DNA of 64,000 bases from an uncultured Bacteroidales bacterium (GTDB lineage: Bacteria > Bacteroidota > Bacteroidia > Bacteroidales > P3): NCBI GenBank assembly GCA_900316965.1, contig ONEY01000009.1:62001-126000 (forward strand). Direction: 5' to 3'. This document shows positions 51,113-57,964 of this stretch, piece by piece. Each line of letters begins with the position of its first letter. Within the stretch, counting starts at the first letter, position 1. Both the position numbers and the translations under genes were made by a program. The notes under the pieces were generated by a model. That model was given only the letters and a program-made list of their open reading frames with translations. It was not told where the DNA came from and ran no database searches.

Positions 51113-51433
51113 ATGTTGTTTTGCCTTGCATTTGTCGGAATGGCATTTTCGTCATGTGACAAAGATGACAACTCAACATTAGCTAGAACTACATGGACAA
51201 ACTATTATGGAGCTGACCATGATGAAGGTGCAACAATAAGATTCGTGTCAGAAAGTGTCGCATATATATCTGATTGGGAATACGAACATGGAGAATACGT
51301 AGAAGATGTCGATCAAGTAAACTACTCATATAACTCACCTACCGGTGTCTTTTACAAAAATGGCACTGCAGTAAGTTTCACAGTCAGCGGAAATACATTG
51401 TCAGCGTTTGGCGAAACATTTATTAAACAATAA
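51113..51433 (+). CDS. Small lipoprotein of unknown function
   Basis: The protein has 106 residues from the ATG at 51113. A lipobox is visible in MLFCLAFVGMAFSSC (Cys15), followed by an Asp/Lys-rich linker and a beta-rich domain (TWTNYYGADHDEGATIRFVS; NGTAVSFTVSGNTLSAFGETF) like other small Bacteroidota lipoproteins. The codons upstream in the same frame (KKKLRIAIKAFT) would make a normal basic n-region but have no ATG, GTG or TTG. The signal peptide therefore starts unusually late, or an upstream start was lost. It sits between the type ISP and ADP-ribosylglycohydrolase genes; no role can be inferred. Confidence 0.65.
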   Translation: MLFCLAFVGMAFSSCDKDDNSTLARTTWTNYYGADHDEGATIRFVSESVAYISDWEYEHGEYVEDVDQVNYSYNSPTGVFYKNGTAVSFTVSGNTLSAFGETFIKQ

Positions 51434-51508
51434 AAACATAGGGCAAAAGGGGATAGGTGACTTTTTTTATATGAAAAAATTATAGAATCCTCTTTAATAA
51501 ATAAAAAT

Positions 51509-52486
51509 ATGATAGGAGCGGTAATAGGAGACACCGTAGGCAGTGTCTACGAATTTAACAATATCAAGACCACTGATTTTTTGCTGTTTAGTAGAGGAAG
51601 CAACTACACCGACGACAGCGTGATGACATTTGCTGTGGCTGACTGGCTGTTGAGTGACAAGGAGCATACGCCTCAAAAACTTATAAATAATCTTGTGTGG
51701 TTTGCTAATGAGTTTCCCTGTCCGATGGGCGGCTACGGTGGCAGCTTCCACAACTGGCTGCTTAATCCGAAGACCGTCTATGAGGAGGTGATGATGGAAG
51801 ACGGCTCGACAAAGAGATTCATGCGCGAAGTTAGGGAACCTTACAACAGCTGGGGCAACGGGTCGGCGATGCGGACGAGCGCCGTGGGTTGGATGTTTGA
51901 CACACTGGAGGAGACGGAACGCGTGGCGGAGATTCAGGCAGCCGTTACCCACAACCATCCCGAAGGCATAAAGGGTGCTCAGGCGACCTCGGCGGCCATC
52001 TTTATGGCGAGGAACGGCAAGACGAAGGATGATATAAGGCGTTACATCGAGAGGAGGTTCGGATATGACCTCTCCCGCACATGCGACGAGATAAGGCCTG
52101 GATATAGCTTCGATGTGTCATGCCAGGGAACTGTGCCGCAGGCATTGGCGGCATTTTTTGAAAGCACGGATTTTGAGAGTTGTATAAGGCTTGGGATCTC
52201 GCTTGGTGGCGACAGCGACACGCTTTGCTGCATAGCCGGAGGAATCGCCGAGGCCTACTACAAGGAGATACCCGAGTGGATTGTTGGCGAGATGTGGAAA
52301 CGGCTTCCCTACGAGTTTGAGAAGATATTGGTTGACCTGAACAGGAACAGCTTTTACCGTGAGGTCGGCTATATTCCGCAAATGACAAGGAATGATATGG
52401 CAAAGGATTCTCCAAGCAGAAAAAGAACAGGTAGGACGACGATTATTGGAAAAATAATTGACAAAATGATTCATTGTGGCAAATAG
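51509..52486 (+). CDS. ADP-ribosylglycohydrolase (ARH/DraG) family protein
   Basis: The protein has 325 residues. Family metal-binding motifs are present: MIGAVIGDTVGSVYEF at the N-terminus, YTDDSVMT (about 33-40) and the C-terminal SLGGDSDTLCCIAGGIAEAYY (near residue 230), where the Asp residues bind Mg2+. GNGSAMRTSAVG is the substrate loop. The family removes ADP-ribose from proteins, nucleic acids or small molecules. The last about 50 residues (MTRNDMAKDSPSRKRTGRTT...) are a basic extension not needed for the fold. It is close to the type ISP gene but no ADP-ribosyltransferase partner is visible. Confidence 0.9.
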   Translation: MIGAVIGDTVGSVYEFNNIKTTDFLLFSRGSNYTDDSVMTFAVADWLLSDKEHTPQKLINNLVWFANEFPCPMGGYGGSFHNWLLNPKTVYEEVMMEDGSTKRFMREVREPYNSWGNGSAMRTSAVGWMFDTLEETERVAEIQAAVTHNHPEGIKGAQATSAAIFMARNGKTKDDIRRYIERRFGYDLSRTCDEIRPGYSFDVSCQGTVPQALAAFFESTDFESCIRLGISLGGDSDTLCCIAGGIAEAYYKEIPEWIVGEMWKRLPYEFEKILVDLNRNSFYREVGYIPQMTRNDMAKDSPSRKRTGRTTIIGKIIDKMIHCGK

Positions 52487-52656
52487 CCACTGTTATCTGC
52501 CAATGATTTAACATTCTTATCACAAAGTGGAAAGAAGATCGTTTGCGAAGCCGTTGTGTGTAGGTTATCCGAGGTATGATGATATGATTTGGGTAAGATA
52601 TAGTGATTGAGTGGGAGAAAGATAAAAAAAATATCAAATATAAATATTTGAAAATG

Positions 52657-52690
52657 AATTTGCTCTGCGTGAAGGGCAAATTTTTTTTTG
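52657..52690 (+). terminator. Terminator upstream of the ABC operon
   Basis: Arms aatttgc / gcaaatt (7 bp, 12-base loop) are followed by a run of seven T. It probably ends the ARH transcript, 170 bases past its stop. Confidence 0.65.
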
Positions 52691-52707
52691 CTTTTTATCA
52701 AAAAAAA

Positions 52708-52738
52708 TTTGGTGAATCAAAAAGTTGTTGTACTTTTG
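52708..52738 (+). promoter_or_regulatory. Promoter of the ABC transporter operon
   Basis: TTTG (52708-52711), a 19-base spacer and TACTTTTG (52731-52738). This gives a leader of about 140 bases before the start at 52885. Confidence 0.72.
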
Positions 52739-52884
52739 CAGTGTACTAATCAACTAATACACTACGTAAATATACGAATATTTTACAGAAAATCATAAAG
52801 ATAACGAAAAATCAATATTACAATCAAAATCGTTCAGAATAGAAAAAAAGAAATTTTTAGAATAAAAAACTAACACTAAATACC

Positions 52885-53712
52885 ATGATTGAACTTAAGA
52901 ATTTTTCGTTTGCTTATAAGCAGACATCAGTTTTCAAAAACATCAATCTTCAATTTTCGAAGGGCGCCATCTATGGTCTTCTTGGCGAGAATGGCGTTGG
53001 CAAAACCACCATGCTCAAGGCAATAAGCGGACTTCTGAGGCCTGGCGAAGGACAATGCACTGTTGACGACAGAGTCAGTTCCGAGCGTCAGCCAGAGTTC
53101 CTAGAGTCGATTTTTTTCTTGCCCGACGACGTTCCGCTGCCCGACAGCGCCACACCATCGTTTTTTTTCCGCGACTTGGCTGTGTTTTATCCCAACCAGA
53201 GCGAGGAGATTTTCCTCAACCTCTGCAACGAGCTGAAAATAGACCCTGCACGCAAATTCAAGGAGATGAGTTTTGGTCAGCAGAAGAAGGCTTTGCTTGC
53301 CTCAGCACTAGCGCTGCGCACCGACTATCTGCTGCTTGACGAGCCCACCAACGGATTGGATATCCCGTCGAAGGCCGACTTCCGCCGTATCCTCAGCGAG
53401 AGAGTGGGAGAGGAACAGACAATAATTATCTCGACCCACCAGGTGAAGGATGTTGAGAACCTAATTGACCCTATCATCATCATATCCAACAACAGCGTGC
53501 TGCTCGACGCTTCGGTTGAGAAAATTACCGACAAGCTCTACTTTGAGTATGGCGGTCAGCAGCGTCCCGACGCCCTCTACAGCGAGATGATGCCCGGCGG
53601 CTACCTCAACGTGGTGGTCAACAACGGTATGGGCGAGAGCCAGCTGAACATTGAAGGTCTCTTCAACGCCGTGCTGCGCAACAGTGCAATGATTAAGAAC
53701 TTGTTTGAATAG
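52885..53712 (+). CDS. ABC transporter ATP-binding protein
   Basis: The protein has 275 residues. Walker A is GENGVGKT (34-41), the signature is degenerate (MSFGQQKKALLAS in place of LSGGQ), Walker B is YLLLDEPTNGLD and the H-loop is ISTHQ. It resembles the ABC-2/YtrB type that pairs with a separate permease. A permease gene follows after 98 bases and a GntR/YtrA regulator after that, so this is probably a regulated exporter. The substrate is unknown. Confidence 0.92.
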   Translation: MIELKNFSFAYKQTSVFKNINLQFSKGAIYGLLGENGVGKTTMLKAISGLLRPGEGQCTVDDRVSSERQPEFLESIFFLPDDVPLPDSATPSFFFRDLAVFYPNQSEEIFLNLCNELKIDPARKFKEMSFGQQKKALLASALALRTDYLLLDEPTNGLDIPSKADFRRILSERVGEEQTIIISTHQVKDVENLIDPIIIISNNSVLLDASVEKITDKLYFEYGGQQRPDALYSEMMPGGYLNVVVNNGMGESQLNIEGLFNAVLRNSAMIKNLFE

Positions 53713-53714
53713 TA

Positions 53715-53744
53715 TTAACCTTAACCTTGACTTTAACTTTAACG
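53715..53744. repeat. TTAACN hexamer tract after the ABC ATPase stop codon
   Basis: TTAACC, TTAACC, TTGACT, TTAACT, TTAACG begin two bases past the stop codon. This is the same repeat type as at 42022 and 54615. Confidence 0.65.
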
Positions 53745-53810
53745 GGATGTCGTGTCTGAATATGATGTCAAAGTTATTTTAAAGATAAGGTTCCAAAAAA
53801 TAAAACGACA

Positions 53811-54611
53811 ATGAATAAATTCAATTTCAATAGATTTGGAAAAGTCGTGGTTCGCGACTTCCACAATACGTACTCGCTTTTTGGCATGAGTATGTTGATA
53901 ATAATGCTTATTCCCGCTTTTGTGTGGCTAACAGGATGGGCATTCAAAGCTCCAAGTGTTGATGTGTTCACACGTCGAAGCTTCATAGAGCTGGCAGTTT
54001 ATTTGACAGCCGCTATTGCGTCGATGAAGATATACAACAGCTGTAACCTGGTGGGCAAGGGCAACTACTTTGCCATGCTGCCCGCCTCGCTGTGTGAGAA
54101 ATTCACCAGTATGGCGCTATACAGCTTTATTGTTTGTCCGTTGGTGGTCTTTGTCGGCTCGACGCTTGTAGACATAATACTTACTGTTTTGCCTTTTGGA
54201 CCTTACAAGGAATACATCTGGCAGGCACCCGACTGGTTGAGACAGATGAACACACTAGGCGGATATACCACAGGATTTGGTGCTTTTGTGCTATTGATCT
54301 TCAAAATATTCGCGGTGTCATCGCTGTTTATGCTGGCCAACACAATCTTCAAGAAAAACAAGTTTGTCAAAACCATCCTTTGGCTTATGATCATAGTCTT
54401 TGCGTTGATAATCATCATAGTTCCCATTATGAACCATATCAATTGGCTAGAAGGTTGGAATTGGATTATAAAAATAGGCAAATGGCTTGGCGTTCAGTCG
54501 GAAGAGCATCTGCTACGTTTGTTCTACTGGGGTAGATTGTTGTTGTATGCTGTGATGACTTTCATCTTCTCGCTGGTCACCTATCACAGACTTAAGAAAA
54601 TGCAGTATTGA
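53811..54611 (+). CDS. ABC-2-type membrane permease
   Basis: The protein has 266 residues with six hydrophobic segments (near 24-43, 57-77, 99-123, 160-180, 187-206 and 236-258), the usual topology of ABC-2 permeases. There is no strong sequence motif, as expected for this divergent class, so the call rests on topology and on its place between the ATPase and the GntR regulator. It is transcribed with the ATPase 98 bases upstream. A hexamer tract and duplicated 56-mer follow the stop. Confidence 0.78.
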   Translation: MNKFNFNRFGKVVVRDFHNTYSLFGMSMLIIMLIPAFVWLTGWAFKAPSVDVFTRRSFIELAVYLTAAIASMKIYNSCNLVGKGNYFAMLPASLCEKFTSMALYSFIVCPLVVFVGSTLVDIILTVLPFGPYKEYIWQAPDWLRQMNTLGGYTTGFGAFVLLIFKIFAVSSLFMLANTIFKKNKFVKTILWLMIIVFALIIIIVPIMNHINWLEGWNWIIKIGKWLGVQSEEHLLRLFYWGRLLLYAVMTFIFSLVTYHRLKKMQY

Positions 54612-54614
54612 TAA

Positions 54615-54762
54615 ATAACTTTAACTTTAACCTTAACGTTAACTTTGAATTGTTTCCGACAATCCGTTGATGCGTCAGCTAGTTAAGGTCAACGTTAACT
54701 TTGAATTGTTTCCGGCAATCCGTTGATGCGTCAGCTAGTTAAGGTCAACGTTAACGTTAAGG
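54615..54762. repeat. Hexamer tract with a duplicated 56-base unit before the GntR gene
   Basis: TTAACN hexamers (54615-54650) run into a 56-base unit starting aacgttaact and present twice (54635-54690 and 54691-54746) with one mismatch (gac/ggc). A third start aacgttaacg at 54747 then diverges into ttaacg, ttaagg. The whole 169-base gap between the permease and regulator genes is made of this repeat. Confidence 0.75.
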
Positions 54763-54780
54763 TTTAAAAGATTAACAACT

Positions 54781-55125
54781 ATGGACTTTAAGAAACAAAA
54801 ACCGATATATCAGCAAATTGCGGATACGTTGTGTGAGCGCATAGTGGAAGGCGAGTGGAAGGCCGAGGAGCGAATACCGAGTGTGCGCGACATAGCCATA
54901 CAGCTGGGCGTCAATCCCAACACGGTGATGCGCACGTTTGAGTATCTGCAGGGTGCCGAGATTATCTACAACAAGCGCGGCGTTGGCTACTTTGTGGCTC
55001 ACGACGCATCGGACAAGATTCTCGCTCTTCACCGCAAAGATTTTTTGGAGGAAGATTTGCCCGTGTTCTTGCAAAAAATGAACATGTTAGGAATCACTTT
55101 CGACGACTTGAAAAAGTATTTGTGA
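54781..55125 (+). CDS. GntR family (YtrA-type) transcriptional regulator
   Basis: The protein has 114 residues. The N-terminal winged HTH reads YQQIADTLCERIVEGEWKAEERIPSVRDIAIQLGVNPNTVMRTFEYLQ with the standard GntR pattern, and a short C-terminal helical tail (KILALHRKDFLEEDLPVFLQ) is typical of the YtrA subfamily. Such regulators usually repress an adjacent ABC transporter. Here it lies behind the ATPase and permease genes and ahead of an outer-membrane receptor gene. Confidence 0.92.
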   Translation: MDFKKQKPIYQQIADTLCERIVEGEWKAEERIPSVRDIAIQLGVNPNTVMRTFEYLQGAEIIYNKRGVGYFVAHDASDKILALHRKDFLEEDLPVFLQKMNMLGITFDDLKKYL

Positions 55126-55241
55126 TAATTTTTTTCTCCTAGCTGTATTATTTTGGCTATGTGAAACGATTTATTACAAAATAGCTCGCAAAAGTACCTT
55201 TTAAAACAATCAACAAAACAATATAATTATTACATAGATTT

Positions 55242-57680
55242 ATGGATAATATAGTCAGAAAAACACTTTTCCTTGTAGCAGCTCTATGCATAGCGCTCAC
55301 CACATTGGCCCAAAATCATTTGTCGGGCACTTTGACCGATGGCAAGTCGGGAGAGTCGCTTATGTATGTCAACTGCGTTTTGCTCAAGGCACAGGACAGC
55401 ACTTTTGCCTATGGCACCACGAGCGACGAGAAAGGGCGTTTCACCTTTAAGCAGGTTGCCACGGGCAACTACCTGCTGCGAGTCAGCTTTATAGGTTATG
55501 AAACCTATTGGAAAGACGTAGCGGTGAACGGCAATGTTGATTTGGGCGGCATAGCCATGACCAAGTCATCCACAGTGCTGAAAGAGGTGACGGTGTCGGC
55601 GAAAAAGCCCCTCTATGCCGTTGACGGCGAGAAGCAGATGTACAACGTCAGCGAAGACCCCAGCGTGCAGACGGGTACCGTCAGCGACGTGCTGCAGAAC
55701 GCCCCGGGTGTCGAGGTCGACGCCGAGGGCAACATCACGCTTCGCGGTACGCAGAGTGTGGAGATATGGATCAACGACCGTCCCAGCCATATGAACGAGG
55801 AGGCCTTGAAGCAGTACATCAAGCAGCTGCCGGCTAACTCCATCGACCGCGTCGAAGTCATCACCAACCCCTCGGCCCGCTATAGCAGCAAGGGCGCTGT
55901 AATCAACATCGTCACCAACCAGAAGGTTAAGCGCAACGAACTGCTCTGCGTCGGTCTTAAGGCCACTACCACTCCCGCCATCACGCCGTGGGTAAGCTAC
56001 GTGTGGGCCAACGAGAAGGTCGACTTCAACATCTACCTGAGTGGCTACTTGGGCAACCATTATATGGCCTCCGACGGCACTACCACACTCTTAGACGCCA
56101 ACGGCGACACCAGCCGCTTTATGAGTTACGACAACAAGAACAAGATGCCGTATCAGGGTGGATACCTCGGCTTCAACACCAACTGGAAAATTGACAGTGC
56201 GCGTACTCTATCGGCTTGGGCTGGCGCCTACCCCTACTGGGATCAGAACTCGTTCTTCAACAACTACCAATACTACGAATACGACAACGTCAACAACACC
56301 AGAACCGACCTTGGATACATAGACACTACGCTAAACCACGGTTTCAGCCACGGAGGATATGCAGGCCTTTGGTATGAGCATCTATATGATAATACCGGAC
56401 GCAAACTGAGCGTCACCTTCAACGGCAACTACTGGGCCAATGGTGGATACTCTGACGACTCGCGCTATTTCAATTCGCCTACGCTTACTGACTTTAAGCG
56501 TCATATGACGGGCGATATGTGGAACGGCAACGGCGAACTTGGCGTCAACTATACCCTGCCGTTGAAAAATGGTATCACCATAGAAGCCGGAGGAGAGCTG
56601 GGCGCTGGATATAGCTATGACAACGAGACGCTAGACAGCCTTATGCCTAACGGAGATTGGAGCAATATGCCATATCGTTCCACTTTGTCGCAGGCTATAG
56701 CAATAGAACCGAGTATATATGTCACTGCGCAGAAACGCTGGGGCGGTTTCACCACCAAACTGGGCTTGAGATATGACTTCAGCTATAATGACGCAACAAT
56801 GGAACATCACTCTATAGGTGATCAAAACCGCCTCGACACTTTGTTTTTCGGGATTGTGCCAAGCATTCACCTTAGCTATCAGACAAAGAGTTTCGAGAGT
56901 TACAGCATCAGCTACACACGCCGTTTTTCGCATAGCGATGACTTGCAGGACTATATGCTCATACGCAGATATGAAGACTACAGTTTTGCCACTGGTAACC
57001 CCAACCTGCTGATGTGCTACACTCACAACCTCGAGGCCGCCTTCAGCAAGTACATCATGAATTTCGGTAACGTCGGTATCAACGCCTACTGGCGCGCCAA
57101 CACCGATGAGATAGGCACTATGACCGCCGCTACAACCGATCCGGTTATCGGTCCCTATCTGGTGAACTACACCTACCCTGTCAACATCGGATCAAGTCAC
57201 ACAGAGGGCATCGAGGCCAATATCACCTATCGTCCTTCGGGCTTTTTCAATGTGCGTTTCAATGCCTCGCTGTTCAACTACGGCTACAACTACAACGACT
57301 TCAGCGACAGCAAGGTCAGCTACAGCTTCCGACTTAATGTGTGGGCGAAATTGTGGAACAAACTTGAGGTCTTCGCCAACGGCAGCTACAGCTCGCCGAG
57401 ATTGGGACTTTACAGCCTTACCAACGCCAACAAGCGTTTCGACTTCGGCTGCAGCAGCGACTTCTTCGACCGCAAGATGAGTGTCTATCTGAATGTCAGC
57501 GATATCTTCGGCTGGTCGGAGTGGGGCAGCAATACCACGGCGCCACAGTACCAGACAACCGGCAGCAACCGCTTCAACAGTCGCTTTGTAAGTCTTGGTC
57601 TCACCTTCCGCTTCGGCAAGATGGAGCTTGAGAGCAAAGCACGTCAGGGAGCCTCAGACTCTCCGATGGGTAAATCCTAA
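55242..57680 (+). CDS. Outer-membrane beta-barrel receptor with carboxypeptidase-regulatory-like N-domain
   Basis: The protein has 812 residues with a signal peptide (MDNIVRKTLFLVAALCIALTTLAQ). A carboxypeptidase-D-regulatory-like Ig domain (HLSGTLTDGKSGESLMYVNC; RFTFKQVATGNYLLRVSFIGYETYWK) spans about 25-110. A TonB-plug-like region (TVSDVLQNAPGVEVDAEGNITLRGTQSVEIWINDRP; LPANSIDRVEVITNPSARY) covers about 140-230, and a large barrel ends in FNSRFVSLGLTFRFGKME before a short polar tail. The architecture is that of the OMP-beta-barrel-3 family in Bacteroidota. The substrate is unknown. It lies 116 bases behind the GntR gene and may be exported with or regulated by the ABC module. Confidence 0.88.
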   Translation: MDNIVRKTLFLVAALCIALTTLAQNHLSGTLTDGKSGESLMYVNCVLLKAQDSTFAYGTTSDEKGRFTFKQVATGNYLLRVSFIGYETYWKDVAVNGNVDLGGIAMTKSSTVLKEVTVSAKKPLYAVDGEKQMYNVSEDPSVQTGTVSDVLQNAPGVEVDAEGNITLRGTQSVEIWINDRPSHMNEEALKQYIKQLPANSIDRVEVITNPSARYSSKGAVINIVTNQKVKRNELLCVGLKATTTPAITPWVSYVWANEKVDFNIYLSGYLGNHYMASDGTTTLLDANGDTSRFMSYDNKNKMPYQGGYLGFNTNWKIDSARTLSAWAGAYPYWDQNSFFNNYQYYEYDNVNNTRTDLGYIDTTLNHGFSHGGYAGLWYEHLYDNTGRKLSVTFNGNYWANGGYSDDSRYFNSPTLTDFKRHMTGDMWNGNGELGVNYTLPLKNGITIEAGGELGAGYSYDNETLDSLMPNGDWSNMPYRSTLSQAIAIEPSIYVTAQKRWGGFTTKLGLRYDFSYNDATMEHHSIGDQNRLDTLFFGIVPSIHLSYQTKSFESYSISYTRRFSHSDDLQDYMLIRRYEDYSFATGNPNLLMCYTHNLEAAFSKYIMNFGNVGINAYWRANTDEIGTMTAATTDPVIGPYLVNYTYPVNIGSSHTEGIEANITYRPSGFFNVRFNASLFNYGYNYNDFSDSKVSYSFRLNVWAKLWNKLEVFANGSYSSPRLGLYSLTNANKRFDFGCSSDFFDRKMSVYLNVSDIFGWSEWGSNTTAPQYQTTGSNRFNSRFVSLGLTFRFGKMELESKARQGASDSPMGKS

Positions 57681-57796
57681 TGAATGATGAGATAATGGAT
57701 TTTGATTGATAATATAATGTGATTGAGATTTTGGTTAATGATAAAAATGTGATTAAGATTTTGGGTTAAAAAGTAAATGAGTTTTTGTAAAGAGGA

Positions 57797-57826
57797 AAGC
57801 ACTCCCCAACAGGAGTGCTTTTTTTG
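57797..57826 (+). terminator. Terminator behind the outer-membrane receptor gene
   Basis: Arms aagcactcc / ggagtgctt (9 bp, 6-base loop) are followed by a run of T, 116 bases past the stop. Confidence 0.85.
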
Positions 57827-57964
57827 TTGCACTAGAGCAGTGGTGAGCGCTAGGCTTTGTAAATGTGCACAGGTTTACAACCCATCGCCGAGAATTGTTG
57901 TCATCAAATCCGGGAGAAATGACAAGCCAAGCAGGGGCAATGGTTGGGAAACAGGTGATTCATT

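Larger units (their letters stand above)
52487..52884. other. Gene-free gap between the ARH and ABC genes
   Basis: It contains a palindrome caaata-taaa-tatttg (52635-52650), the terminator at 52657-52690 and the ABC operon promoter at 52708-52738. No coding frame is recognised. Confidence 0.5.

Noticed and set aside
52002..52415. Minus-strand frame of 137 codons inside the ARH gene
   Set aside because: The + strand gene carries intact family motifs over the same stretch; this is a shadow frame.
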